Assembly: GCA_963576565.1 (NCBI GenBank)
Contig: OY755039.1
Coordinates: 132,390,095 to 132,454,094 of the forward strand
DNA from: Aspidapion aeneum
Taxonomy: Eukaryota > Arthropoda > Insecta > Coleoptera > Brentidae
Reading direction: 5' to 3'
Length of the DNA: 64,000 nt
The notes beneath the pieces were generated by a model. The model did no database searches, was not told the DNA's origin, and saw only the letters and a program-made list of their open reading frames with translations. Shown here piece by piece: positions 48,546 to 61,269 of the stretch. Both the position numbers and the translations under genes were made by a program. The stretch's first letter is position 1. Each line of letters opens with the position of its first letter.

Positions 48546-50486
48546 TATTGTAAAAAATGTTTGAATACCTGTTTGCTCACTCGCCCTACTTGTGGACGTC
48601 GTTTTCGGTTTAGTCCACCAATTTGTCTCAGTCGTGTGCAAAGAGTTGTTTTCAAAACTTGCTGTTTAATAAACTATTCCATTTCCGCACTAAAAATAGT
48701 GTGGAAAATGCGATTTTCCTCACGCTCATAGGAAAATTTATAAATATACATTTTACATTAAAAGTGGCAAACACTAAAAAAGTATCATATCAGCGGGTCA
48801 GTTTTAGTAACATTGAAAACGATGTTCCTGTATGTGGATTTTTATAGATGCATTTGTATAATGTTTTAGAAAGTAGAAAACACAAACTTTTAAAAATGTT
48901 CAATTTTTATTAAATTAGCATTTTTAAAATCTGTTTTCTTTAATCAGGGTAGGTATATATGTGTAGAATAAAAATTTATAACTTAGATATCCAACAGAGT
49001 ATACAAGTTGTCCATAAATATTGTAAACCAGTAATCAATGTTGTCAATTTTTTGAAGAAAAAAAAATGTTTTAAACATTAACATCTTTTAAACGTAATCA
49101 CTTAGATTGGTTAACATATATTTGGTTTAAAAATGTTGCCAACATTGATCAACCAATTATTAAAATTATTTATTAAACTGTAGTGATTATAAAAAGACCC
49201 GACAAGAAAATGTGTAATATAAAAAGCGGTCTAGGCAATAACATGTATAATATTTTCATTAAAGAAATGGATTCGTAATTTTATTGCAGTTTGATTTAAA
49301 TATCCTTTTTTTATTTAACATTATTAGAACAAACAAATTATAACACAAAAATTTCATGCAAAACAGGCCAAGTACGCGATAGTGGTATTACATAAAAAGG
49401 ATTGAGATCAAAGTATAGCCAATTACACATTTCAAATTAAAAGGTTCTGTTTCTTTACATAAGATGTTTTTGTTATGATTTGTTTGTTAGAAATAATGAT
49501 AAATAAAAAATACATGCTTTTACGAGAAAAAGTGTAGGTGGGAGGGGAGTTAATTTTTAAGAACCTGTCTATAATTTCTGTCAGTCTGCCAAATCCCAGC
49601 TCTCTAGCATTTTTGGAAGTCAGCAATGTTAATTTTAGATAACTTTAAATATTAAGGAAAGAGAAGTGAATTAAAATTTTGTTTTTTAAATAGTTTGCCG
49701 TCTAGCGTTTCTTGAAGTGTGCAATATTAATTTAGTGTATAGGGGAAAAGAGTAAATTAAAATTTTGGTTTTTTTTTATTTTTCCAAACGCTTTTTCACG
49801 TGGTGGAAGTTAGCATCAGAATCAGATTCAGATTCATTTAAATTACAGTACACAAGTTCGTTTTTGCTGTATTGTGCTTTTTTTCATATTTTAACGACGC
49901 GACATAAGAATTTTTTGTATCGGATATTACTATAAAATGGAAACTATCGATCCAGGTGTTACGGGGGAGAGTTAGAAACTTAGTTTCAACAATAAAATGG
50001 TGTATAGGAAAATCCCGAACCACTTGATTGATAAGATAGTTGTGATGTAGATGTGCAGACAAAACTTGTAAATGGTACAGCAGTTCACGCGAACTTGGCG
50101 GAGCCCTATGATTTATGGTCAGTTGCACCAAGTGTTGAGCGTCAAATGTCATTTTGGTTGTTTAGCACAGTCCAATGTGATACTTATCAAAGTAGCACTT
50201 TAGTGTGTTTTTTTGAAGTTGGTGCGTATAGTAAATAGATAATAATTTTTGTATTTTCATTTGATACACTGTATACTTAATAACTTTAATAACTATTTAA
50301 TATATTATTACACATTATTAGTTTATACAATAAATTTTAGTACCCGTAAATAAAAAAAAAAATTGAAATCTTAATACAAACTTTCTCTTCTTTAAATTTG
50401 TAAAAAAGGGGTGTCAACTTTTAAAATCACAATATTCTATACACCGAAAATAGACTTTTTCAAAGACAATTCGCAAAACCGAGAAA
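48546..50486. other. No gene seen
   Basis: AT-rich DNA, with one more CCGCAC patch near 48684-48730. Short open stretches at 49838-50238 have no recognisable domain. Confidence 0.4.
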
Positions 50487-51189
50487 AATACTCTGCCAAT
50501 ATATGAGCCCCTAAGCTCACACTAGGTACTATAGTTATAGTGTACGTGTGAGCTAATATAACTAAAAACTGAAATATATTTTATTCAACTCGAGACTAAA
50601 TTACCTTTCGTTTGATACCACACAAGCCATGTTTTAAATTAAACTCAAATTTTTGAAACCTACCCCCACCCTTAAAAAAAACAAGAACTAAAATGTATTT
50701 TGTTTAACTCCGGACTCAGTTACCGTTTTATATCACACATGCCATATTTTCACGTAAACTGTAATTTTTGAAATCTACCCCCACCCTTTAAAAAAAAACT
50801 TCAGACTTAATTACCTTTCGTTTGATATTACGCACGCCATATTTTCACATAAACTCTAATTTTTTAAATCTACCCCCTCCCTTTTACTTGGCTTGTGTTC
50901 GGTGGATTTTGTTCATTTTTAAATGGGACCATCTCGACCCAAGACCCAGCCTAGGTACCAAATTTCATTGAAATCGGGCAAGCCGTTTTTGAGTTATGCG
51001 CGTTGGTCGTTACAGACAGACATACAGACAGACAGACAGACGGCGCAACAAAAAAGTTTCAAAATCATCTGAAACGCAAAGATATATAAAAAAAATTGAA
51101 ATCGGAGCAACTTTTTTTTTCTCGAAAAAATTAGGATCACCATAGCTCACACTACTATAGTAACTATAGTAGGTATAGTATATGTGTGA
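50487..51189 (-). mobile_element. GTCT-core DINE/Helentron-like element, copy 7, split by a hAT
   Basis: The inverted copy begins AATACTCTGCC, has three internal blocks and a short ACAG run (51014-51040), and is cut inside its terminal palindrome at ATGTGTGA (51182-51189). The last bases, ATGTGTGAGCTAA, reappear at 53744-53756 after the hAT insertion. Confidence 0.85.
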
Positions 51190-51850
51190 TAGGGTTGCCA
51201 ACCGTCCTCCAGCCAGGAGGACAGTCCTCCTTTAAGGCAAAATGTCCTCCGTCCTCCACAGACCCTGTGGAGGACGCCATTTGTCCTCCTTTATCAAAAT
51301 TATGTGCTTAAATCAAAAATAACGTGATAAAAAGACATGAGAAATGACCCGAATTCATAGGTGTTCCCCATTTTTTTTCTCTGTCATCCATATAAAATAA
51401 CACATTTAAGAAATCAATAAACCAAGCCTGTGGAACGTCTGTAAAAACAGCCCTAAGCAACGGCGGAATCATTCGTAAGTTTTCGTCACGTCTCCCGCGG
51501 CAAAGCAAAGGTCATTCAAGTGTAACTCTTCTGAGGTCAAGTGTTCTGTCACAGAAGAGCCACTCTTCTGAGGTTCTGTGGTCAGTCCGGCACAGACGAT
51601 CACGCATAGAAGATCGCAGAATTTGCACCCTATGTTTGCCTCCAAGTTTTGGTTTGTTTTACTAAGTATTTAATATTTTTTCTCTTTACTCTTGGGGTAT
51701 AGTAGTAAGGTAAGTAAACAGTCACTTAAGATGATTGCCCCAAATGCCTTAATTTACTGTTTTTTTTTTATTATTGAAATCTAGCACTTCTGCTTATGCT
51801 GCAATATTTTATGCTGAGTTTATACACTATACATACAGATAAAAATAATA

Positions 51851-52035
51851 CAGTCGAACCTCTCTAACTCGAACCTCTATAACTCGAACCTCTCTATAAC
51901 TCGAACCTTTTAAGCGGTCCCTGCACTTTTTACATGTATTTTAACCTATGTAACTCGAGTTTCTAGAACTCGAACTCTCCATAACTCGAACTGTTTTGGT
52001 TGTCCCTTCAGGTTCGAGTTATAGAGGTTCGACTG
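51851..52035. mobile_element. Pogo/Tigger-like MITE, copy 2
   Basis: The same CAGTCGAACCTCT ends as at 48401, flanked by TA. It is 185 bp, longer than copy 1 because of extra AACTCGAACCTCT repeats at the left. It lies inside the hAT 51190-53743. Confidence 0.85.
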
Positions 52036-52369
52036 TAGTTGATTCTATAAAATAAAAAGTTGGACAACTTTTAACTTTTTTTTATTTTTATCTGAAAACA
52101 GATGTGCAACATCACATCATATGATTTGTTGTTGTTGTTTTGGTATAGAATTTGATTATTTTTTCAGTTTTTTTAACCATTTTAAGATTTTTAAGCAATC
52201 CAACTTTAAAAAGCCATTTATCTTTTAATTCAAAAAAACTTACAGATTGTGTTTTTTTACAAAAATATTGATGTTTGTTTTTTATTTTGGCTGTCTAAAT
52301 AGCAAAATGGGTATTTTAATTTTTATATACATAACCCTAGCATAAAAATAAAACAAAAGTACATATTAA

Positions 52370-53091
52370 AAAACTCTGCCAATCTATGGGCACCTAAGCT
52401 CACACTAGGTACTATAGTTATAGTGTGAGCTAATATAATCAAAAACTGAAATATATTTTATTCAACTCCAGACTCAATTACCTTTCGTTTGATACCACAC
52501 AAGCCATGTTTTGACTTAAACTCAAATTTTTTCAATCTACCCCCCACCCTTTTGAAAAAAACTAAAATGTATTTTGTTTAACTCCAGACTCAATTACCTT
52601 TCGTTTGATATCACACACGCCATATTTTCACTTAAACTCTAATTTTTGACATCTACCCCACCCTTTTTTTAAAAAATAAACTAAAATTCATTTTTTTTAA
52701 CTCCAGACTTAATTACCTTTCGTTTGATATCACACACGCCATATTTTCACATAAACTCTAATTTTTGCAATCTACCCCCACCCTTTTATTTGGCTTGCGT
52801 TCGGTGGATTTTGTTCATTTTTAAATAGGACCATCACGGCCCAAGACTCAACTTAGGTACCAAATTTCATTAAAATCGGACAAGCGGTTTTTGAGTTATG
52901 CGGGTTGGTCGTTACAGACAGACATACAGACAGACAGACATACAGACAGACAGACAGCAAAACAAAAAAGTTTCAAAATCATCTGAAACGCAAAGATATA
53001 TAAAAATTTTTGAAATCGGAGCAACTTTATTTTTCTTGAAAAAATTACGATCACCATAGCTCACACTACTTATAGTAGTAGTGTGAGCTAA
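52370..53091 (-). mobile_element. GTCT-core DINE/Helentron-like element, copy 8
   Basis: This full-length inverted copy has three internal blocks and an ACAG/ACAT run (52915-52957). Its first bases read AAACTCTGCC, not AATACTCTGCC. It is nested in the hAT that is nested in copy 7 of the same family. Confidence 0.85.
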
Positions 53092-54347
53092 TAGAATTCA
53101 TATTATTTTCTACAAAAACAGTGTTCAAAATTTATTAAAAAACTACTTCCGCCCATATAAATAAATTCATTTTTAAAACTTGTTTTTTTAAATAACTATT
53201 AATTTTGATTGAGCGGTTTCAACAACAAAATATTTTAATTTTTACTTTAAAATGAGTCTCAGTGGCGGCTCGTGGTAATTTGCAAAGGTGAAGCAAAACA
53301 ATGACATAAAGGTACTCACCGCAGGCAAAAAAAATTAGGCATCATGATCAAAAATATTAATTTTGAGCCTTAAAAAGTAGTTATTTTACCCATTATTGTA
53401 AAAAATAATATGATATTTAAGCTCCTGATTAATTTTTATCTGTATAAACCAAGCACACAATACGTTTCTGTTTTGAAACGACAGAATAAACCATTTGTAT
53501 TTCCTTTTTTAAGTTTCACCTCCCAAGAAAATTTGTTTGGCGTTTGTGTTGATGGTTCGTATATATGTATGTACCTGTTACAATATATATACCAATATAT
53601 ATACGTACCTACCTAGTAAATTTCTATATTATGTTTATACATATAGAGCTTTATTTTAAGGAACATGCACTAGAATTTTTTTTTTAATTGTGAGGTCATA
53701 TAAAAATGTCCTCCTTTGGCTCCAGTGGGAGTTGGCAACCCTAATGTGTGAGCTAAAAACATTCCTATGCATAATATTTTACCTGCAGCTTATTTCATTT
53801 ACATGTGGTGCTAAAATTCAGAACAGACTTTATTAAAAACGGGAAGGTAAAAAAAATCTAATTAACGATTACAATAGGTTTCGTCATCGCCCTAGGCTTT
53901 GTAAAAAAATTTTGGTAGTTTAATAATACTAAAGATAGTTTTAGTAGGACGTACTTAAATGTAGAATGTATTTTTCCTTTTGGTGTTTTAATATAAATAA
54001 AACAAAATATATTCGACATATGTACGAGTGATCTTTAAATTTTTACTTTGATAGAATTAATATAAACATTTATTTAAGATTTTAACAAATAAAAAAAAAA
54101 CGTTTTGAGAATTAGCATTATCCTATCCTATAGCCTTTATTTCAATAATTCTCTATTGACAAAAAAAAACTTTTTTTTTTATTTTTGTTGGGATTTTGCT
54201 AATTTGTTAGGTGATCCGTGTAACTAGTTTACGTCAGAATGGCCGGCTGCTTCAAAAATCAACGTAGTTCCCCCACCACCTGAGTTATTTATCTGTTTGT
54301 TTAGTGATCCGTGATTCATACACGAGCAGACATAAAAATATTGATTA
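53092..54347. other. hAT right part and plain flank, no gene seen
   Basis: Up to 53743 this belongs to the hAT. Beyond copy 7's last bases it is AT-rich, with one fragment (about 54133-54155) matching the end of the MITE nested at 24151-24430. Confidence 0.4.
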
Positions 54348-56325
54348 TAGTACAATGAATAGAGGAGTTTTACCCTACAAAAGGTCCGGTAGTTCTGAAT
54401 TTTGGATATGTTATTAAGGTCGAAAGGGTAGTTAAAAATCTGAGTTTTCGTCACCCCCACCCCTGTGCTTCCTCCGCCATCTTGAAAAAACCTTCAAAAA
54501 TTGGCACTTTTTGTAGTTTTTTGCCTGTAACTTCGTTCCAGTACACTAAATCCCAAAAAGAAATTTTTTAGAGGATATAATTATCTACAATTGGGTGGTA
54601 CCATGGTTGTTCTGCGAGCAGTAGTAACGGAGCTAGGTAATTTCCAAAAATGACTAAAATTACGTGCTTGGGCAAATTATCAGATTATTTCTACTTTAGA
54701 CGGCATAAGCTCCGAAATACTTTGTTCTAGAGGGTAAAAGTTCTAAGAACATATCTTGTAGAGAATTTTATCAGCTACAAAATCCATTCTTTAAATGTAT
54801 TTTTAAATATTGTAATGGAGTGGGAGTAACTTTTAACTTAAAGTAAGTTAGAAAATAATCATTTTTTTAAATTTAGTGCTTTAAACGGCACGTTTTTTAT
54901 TTATTTTGATTTTTTTTTATGTAAATTTAGTGACGTACAAAAAGGTAAGAGAGCTTAGGGGTCAAACACCTCCTTAAACTAACCACCTCTTCAAAAACCT
55001 CCCCAGACCCCCCAAAATCTAACATATTTAGATTTTCTCAAATTTTCTAAAAAAATACGCTTCTAAGAGAAAAATGTGTAATATACTTTATCGTAGACAA
55101 TGAAATTTCCTTTTAAAAAGGTACAACTCGATGGGGGTCAACTATTTATAAACTCTTCAGCGGCGTCCGTTAATTGAAGTAATTTAAAAAGTAAAAAAAT
55201 ATCCATGTTTTTTCCATGATTTATTCGATTTTTTTTAAACCAAGGTTAATAGAACAAAATGTGTTATACATTATTGTAGCAAATAAAATTTCCTTTAAAA
55301 TGCTGTACAGAAAACTCGGATTGGTTTCATGGTTATAAATTTAGAGGCGCCCGTAAATTTAACCAATTTTAAAAAATGACAAATTAAATTATTTTTGTTA
55401 CTAGTTCTATCTAATATTTTCAAAAACTAAGCCTAATTTAAAAAAATGCGATGATGCACTTTATTGACAGTAAAATTCTCTTTTCAACGGTGTATAACTC
55501 GATGGGGTTTGACTTACAACGAACCCGCCAGCGACGTCTATAAATGGGGGCCATTTAATTATTTTTTTTTTTAATTATGTTTTGCACAGATTTTATTTGA
55601 TTTTCTGAAAACCATGCCCTTTATCAAAAAAATTCTTTTATACTTCATTGTAGATAATAAAATTTCTTTTAAACGTTGTGTAACATGGTAAAAAATATTT
55701 CATATTTAACGCTCCAGTGGTGTGCTTAATTTAAAACAATTTTTTTTAAATTACCAAAAAAATTAATTCTGTTACATATTTTATTCAATTTTCTTAAAAA
55801 CCAAGCCCTTTATCAAAAAATTTGTTTTATACTTTATTGTTGATAATAAAATTTACTTTTAAATGGTGTATAACAAAGTCGGATAGTAGTAGGACTCTAG
55901 ATATGTTCTTAGAACTTTTACCCTAGAACAAAGTATTTCGGAGCTTATGCCGTCTAAAGTAGAAAAAATCAGAAAATTTGCTAAAGCACGTGATTTTACT
56001 CATTTTTGGAAATAACCTAGCTCCGTTACTACTGCTCGCAGAACAATCATAGTACCACCCAATTGTAGATAATTATATCCTCTAAAAAATTGCATATAAC
56101 TCTTTTTTGCGATTTAGTGTACTGGAACGAAATTAAAGGCAAAAAACTAAAAAAAGTGCCAATTTTTGATGGTTTTTTCAAGATGGCGGAGGGAGCACAG
56201 GGGTGGGGGTGATGAAAACTCAGATTTTTAACTACCCTCCTGAGCTTAACAACATATCCAAAATTCAGAACTACCGGACCTTTTATAGGGTATCCCCCCT
56301 ATTTTGACCTCTATTCATTGAACTA
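54348..56325. mobile_element. TTA-flanked foldback element with internal tandem blocks
   Basis: Inverted ends TAGTACAATGAATAGAGG and CCTCTATTCATTGAACTA are flanked by TTA (54345-54347, 56326-56328), as in PIF/Harbinger insertions. The inverted arms extend about 400 bp with high identity, for example GGACCTTTTATAGGG/CCCTACAAAAGGTCC and GAGCAGTAGTAACGGAGCTA with its complement. The centre has four or five diverged units of roughly 190-200 bp (AACTCGATGGGG, CAGCGGCGTC, TTATTGTAGATAATAAAATT). No transposase is visible. Confidence 0.75.
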
Positions 56326-56598
56326 TTAATTGTGTCGCTTCTGAATGACAGTCACTAAATATTCTGCGTTCCAGGGATGTTTTTGTCGTTACCTATTATG
56401 AGAAACACGTGAGTAATACCGATAAACAAAATCAAACAATCAAGTAAATAAGTCGGCAGCAATACAAAACACTTATAATATTGAAAATGCTATACTGTTT
56501 ATTAGTTTTATAAAAAGGTGATAACAATGGGGTATTTGCAGAAAAAATTAACAAATTAAAAGAAGAATTCCGAGAATTCAATTAAAAGAAATGGAAAT

Positions 56599-56781
56599 TA
56601 GCTCACACTACTACTATACTATAGTCACAAAAAAAAGCTGCGGTTCGGTCTGCGATTAAGCTATGACTATAGTAGTGTGAGCTATGGTGATCCTAATTTT
56701 TTCGAGAAAAAAAAAGTTGCTCCGATTTCAAAAATTTTTATATATCTTTGCGTTTCAGATGATTTTGAAACTTTTTTGTTG

Positions 56782-56831
<50 letters not shown>

Positions 56832-57416
56832 ATGTCTGTCTGTGTGTCTGTATGTCTGTCTGTAACGACCAACGCGCATAACTCAAAAACGGCTTGCCCG
56901 ATTTCAATGAAATTTGGTACCCAGGCTGGGTTTTGGGTCGAGATGGTCCCATTTAAAAATGAACAAAATCCACCGAACACAAGCCAAATAAAAGGGTGGG
57001 GGTAGATTTCAAAAATTAGAGTTTATGTAAAAATATAGCGTGTGTGATATCAAAAGAAAGGTAATTAAATCTGGAGTTAAACAAAATACATTTTAGTTTA
57101 TTTGAAAAAAAAGGGTGGGCGTAAATTTCAAAAATTAGTGTTTAAGTGGAAATATGGCGTGTGTGATATCAAACAAAAGGTAATTGAGTCTGGAGTTAAA
57201 CAAAATACATTTTAGTTTTTAAAAAAAGGGTGGGGGTAGATTTGAAAAATTAGAGTTTAAGTCAAAACATGGCTTGTGTGGTATCAAACGAAAGGTAATT
57301 GAGTCTGGAGTTCAATAAAATATACTTCAGTTTTTAGTTATATTAGCTTTCACGTAGATACACTATAACTATAGTATCCAGTGTGAGCTTAGGTGCCCAT
57401 AGATTGGCAGAGTATT
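56599..57416 (+). mobile_element. GTCT-core DINE/Helentron-like element, copy 9
   Basis: This copy has 15 or more GTCT units (56789-56863), three internal blocks and a standard right end. The left palindrome is enlarged: a 40-bp stretch (GCTGCGGTTCGGTCTGCGAT and flanks, about 56626-56665) sits between two copies of the CTATAG half. Confidence 0.85.
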
Positions 57417-58551
57417 TTTTGATGTCTTCTAAGTACTTTGTAGAGAACTGGGGACGTCTTGGACTGAATGAAACTCATCTGGGAAAGACATACTTGTTCG
57501 CCGCGGCCGACTTACCGCTGACCACTTAATTCGTCGCTGGACCATCTCGCCGCCGGGACAGTTTGTAATTTGTAATAATTTTGTTAGTTTATTTTAGTAA
57601 ACATCTTTTATTAAAAAAAAAAAAATAATTTTAATCTATTTTTTGAAAAAGGATTTTTTCAAAAACGATTTTTTGTGGTGATTTTTTTTGTGGGAAATGG
57701 CGATGTCTGAACAGGTTAGGACGTTTGCGATCAGTTGACCAATGTTGGGTTTAAGTTAAAGTTAAGACCCCTAAATACATAACTGGTCTGGTGGTGAGTT
57801 GTCCTAGACCCACTCAGCTATACGAGCCTAGCTAAGAAAAAGAAATGGATAAATGAATAAGAAGAGAACATAAAATGTGGAAATTTACTAAAAGCGTTTT
57901 CTCACGATTCGATTTTATTTGATCAACTAAAATCGGTCAAGTTTCTTCAGACCACAACCAAAAAATCGATCGAATTAGTTGAATAAAAATGGCGCCAAGG
58001 GCTGTAATACGTGCAATTGTCAATGTTGTACATGATTCTTATTGTTTTAATTTAATTTTTAACATTCGCTGTGTAGTTAGACCATCTATTTCCATTGCCC
58101 GGGCCTTGACATTTAAAGCATTTTCTCTTGCATCTTTATTTTTGTAACGATCTAGTTAATGATTCCAAAGACAGTCATTACTATGGTATAGTTCTATTAA
58201 TTTAAACATTTAACACATTCTGACCATTTTAAACTCATTTTGTTTTGCTTTTAATGGAACATTACTCTGCAAAACTACTGAAAGCGGAGACCTGCTGAGG
58301 TAAACTGCAACAAAATACAGTGATTCAAGTCGACCAACAAACGTTCACACTCCTCAAACAAGATTCGACTCGACGAAAAATATAGATGACTCATAACTTG
58401 AACGATAAAGTTTGAATGGATCAAACTTTTGTGGAATCGACAAAAGTTGATCGATTAAAGTTGAGGCATATGTTCTCACAGTTCTTTTTTAACCACTTTG
58501 AGTTTATATTTTATTGATTTGATTACAATGATAGCCTTAAGAATACTAGGA
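57417..58551. other. No gene seen; repeat-like remnants
   Basis: 57420-57610 is GC-richer and ends in an A run (57615-57626), like the 3' end of a retroelement, but I cannot name it. 57895-58480 has related TTCTCAC-containing borders and AATCGATC motifs, suggesting another small element. Confidence 0.35.
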
Positions 58552-58816
58552 ACTTATTGGAATAAAACCTGACTTAAAGTCGACTTTATTTTGACACATT
58601 TACACAGAAAACTAACAGCTGTCCTCTCAAAATTGACATACCAAAGCCAAATTTAATAATAAGACGCTAACTTTCATTTAATAAATACCGACACTAATAA
58701 ATCCGGTTTTTAAATACACAAAGGCCGAATTTTGAAGGAGAGCAGCTGCTTCTCATATATAAATCTGTCATCATAGAGTCGATTTTAAAATAAGGTCAGG
58801 TTTTATTCCAATAAGT
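58552..58816. mobile_element. Short TIR MITE (ACTTATTGGAATAAAACC ends)
   Basis: The ends ACTTATTGGAATAAAACCTG and CAGGTTTTATTCCAATAAGT are perfect inverted repeats of 20 or more bases bounding a 265-bp non-coding element. No clear target duplication was seen. Confidence 0.75.
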
Positions 58817-59205
58817 GTCTACTAAAAGTAAAAACGTTTACAACAAATAAAACAGAAATACAACTCCTCATCTCCGATAGGTTCAAACTAAGTAGTCAGG
58901 TCTCTTGTCCATTTATCCAAAATGGAACATCTTTATTTTCATATATTTATTTAAGATCTGTATAATTATGTAGATACGTTATTCAAATTATTAGAATTAC
59001 CACATGTATTGTAAATACGATATATTAAACAGTGTAGTGACTCAAATTGAATTTAGCTTAATAAGCATTTATTGTATATATAAACAGAAATATTGGTAAT
59101 TAATAAAACAGATTCAAACTGATTGTTTGAAGACTATTTTCAGCCTAGCATACAAGCTAGTAGAGCGTGAATCTGCGTTCTGACAACTATTCTTTAACTT
59201 TATAG
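58817..59205. other. No gene seen
   Basis: AT-rich DNA without recognisable repeat ends or coding sequence. Confidence 0.4.
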
Positions 59206-59440
59206 TAAGTAGCAAGTGCCCCGTCTGGTTACTATATGGTTCTTAATTCAACCTGTAGCAGGTGCTTCGTTTGGTTATAGGTCTTTTACTCAAAACTCGT
59301 AGCAAGTGCCTAGCCTGGTTACGAGTTCCTCTTTCCGAATTAGGGCAAGTGAACTAGTCTGGTTGTAAGTCACATTCCATTCCTTCTGCCTTATTGCAAA
59401 TGCCGTGACAGAAGTCCCGTCTTGTAATAAGGCCCCTTTC
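59206..59440 (+). repeat. Degenerate minisatellite (AGCAAGTGCC motif)
   Basis: Five diverged units carry AGCAAGTGCC..CTGGTTAC at irregular 38-53 bp spacing (about 59211, 59264, 59301, 59343, 59395). Non-coding as far as I can tell. Confidence 0.55.
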
Positions 59441-59553
59441 TCTCCTCTACTCTAACAATCAAGAGTCTTAAAGTAAATTAGCCTTAGAGCGACAAGCCTA
59501 AAGCTGCACATGATCCTTCAAGCAAAAAGTCAGAATGGTCAAGAACCAGCTCC

Positions 59554-59966
59554 TAGCAGCCATTCAGCACCCAGAGGTCCCAACAAGCGGTCCCAGAGGT
59601 CCAACCAAGCCTAGCAGCCATTCAGCACCCAGAGGTCCCAACAAGCGGTCCGAGAGGTCCAACCAAGCCCAGTAGCGGCCATTCAGCACCCAGAGGTCCC
59701 AACAAGCGGTCCGAGAGATCCAACCAAGCCCAGTAGCGGCCATTTAAGCTCAAAGGTCCCAACAAGCAGTCCCAGAAGTTCAAGCAAGCCCAGTAGCGGC
59801 CATTAGGCACTCAGAGGTCTCAACAAGCGATCTCAGAGGTTCAAGCAAGCCCAGTAGCGGCCATTGAGCACTCAAAGGTCCCAACAAGCGGTCCCAGAGG
59901 TTCAAGCAAGCCCAGTAGCGCCCATTAAGCACCCAGAGGTTCCAACAAGCGGTCCCAGAGGTTCTC
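59554..59966 (+). repeat. Minisatellite, ~60-bp unit, seven copies
   Basis: The unit contains AGAGGTCCCAACAAGCGGTC and CAAGCCCAGTAGCGGCCATT. Copies start roughly every 60 bp from 59574 to 59936 with 5-15% divergence. GC content is far above the surroundings. The array keeps open frames on the minus strand (NGRYWACLN-type repeats) simply because of its unit; no start context or partner supports a gene. Confidence 0.9.
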
Positions 59967-60114
59967 TGAATCCGCCCTTGCATCTACATGACATAATGCG
60001 CGGCGAAAACGCGTTTTGGTCCACTTTGCTGACATACGGTATGTTAGTGTATCGTGGTGTAGACTATAAAAATTTAATACTAATTTTTTACAAAATAAAT
60101 CGATCAATGACGGA

Positions 60115-61269
60115 TCTACACTTCCCAGCTAGCCTATTAAAACACTTCAAGTAAACTCCATGACATATAGGTCTTGAAAACAGTTTTTTGTAAATATCTC
60201 AGAAAGTTCCTGCACAGCTTTTGGTTATCACATGTTATTAAGCAAAATGCATCTACTATAAACCGCATATTCATGCGTTAAAAAGTTAGCGTTTTTAAAA
60301 TTTTTTAATTGTCAAAAAACTGTTATTAGCATTAATGGATTTATGAAACAGACGGGCAGAAATACACACACAGACAGACATCGATATTGCTAAGAACACT
60401 CAAATAACACATTTTCGGCGTTATCTCAAAAAAAAATACTCTGCCAATATATGGGCCCCTAAGCTCACACTACGTACTATAGTTATAGTGTACGTGTGAG
60501 CTAATATAACTGAAATATATTTTATTCAACTCCAGACAAAATTACCTTTTGTTTGATACCACACAAGCCATGTTTTGGCTTAAACTCAAATTTTTGAAAT
60601 CTACCCCCACCCTTAAAAAAAAACAAAATCTAAAATGTATTTTGTTAAACTCCGGACTCAAGTACCTTTCGTTTGATATCAAACACTCCATATTTTCACG
60701 TAAACTTTAATTTTTAAAATATACCCCCACCCTTTTTTTTAAATAAATTAAATTGTATTTTGTTTAACTGCAGACTCAATTACCTTTCGTTTGATATCAC
60801 ACACGCCATATTTTCACATAAACTCTAATTTTTGAAATTTACCCCCACCCTTTTATTTGGTTTGTGTTCGGTGGATTTTGTTCATTTTTTAAATGGGACC
60901 ATCTCGACCCAAGACCCAGCCTAGGTACCAAATTTCATTAAAATCGGCCAAGCGGTTTTCGAGTTATGCGCGTTGGTCGTTACAGACAGACATACAGACA
61001 TACAGACAGACAGACAGACAGACAGACATACAAACAGACAGTCAGACAGACAGACATACAGACAGACAGACAGACAGACGGCGCAACAAAAAAGTTTCAA
61101 AATCATCTGAAACGCAAAGATATATAAAATTTTTTGAAATCGGAGCAACTTTTTTTTTCTCGAAAAAATTAGGATCACCATAGCTCACACTACTATATAG
61201 TATATGTGTGAGCTAAAATTTACTGAAAATAATACCTTTGCAAGCCATTGCCTCGCGGGCTAGGAAGGT
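60115..61269 (+). mobile_element. CA-microsatellite element, copy C, split by a GTCT element
   Basis: The left end is near CTTCCCAGCTAGCC and the right end is GGGCTAGGAAGGT (61257-61269). The core GTAAATATCTCAGAAA, CCGCATATTCATGCGTTAAA is shared with copies A and B; the CA run is short (ACACACACAGACAGACA). The GTCT element 60435-61215 interrupts it after GGCGTTATCTC, where copy B continues uninterrupted. Confidence 0.65.
60435..61215 (-). mobile_element. GTCT-core DINE/Helentron-like element, copy 10
   Basis: This inverted copy has about 25 ACAG-type units including ACAT and ACAA variants (60984-61080), three internal blocks and both terminal palindromes. It is inserted in a run of A (T on the other strand), fitting a T|T target. 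Confidence 0.88.

Larger units (their letters stand above)
51190..53743. mobile_element. hAT element with 8-bp duplication, itself hosting two insertions
   Basis: The ends TAGGGTTGCCAAC and GTTGGCAACCCTA are inverted and flanked by ATGTGTGA (51182-51189 and 53744-53751). Subterminal GTCCTCC/GGAGGAC repeats are abundant at the left. It contains a pogo-like MITE (51851-52035), a GTCT-type element (52370-53091) and a lone CAGTGGCGGCTCGTGG end near 53261. Without these it is about 1.65 kb and shows no convincing transposase. Confidence 0.88.

Noticed and set aside
59622..60107. Minus-strand open frames with repeated NGRYWACLN-like residues
   Set aside because: They result from the 60-bp minisatellite unit length and composition; frames drift and no splice or start context is present.
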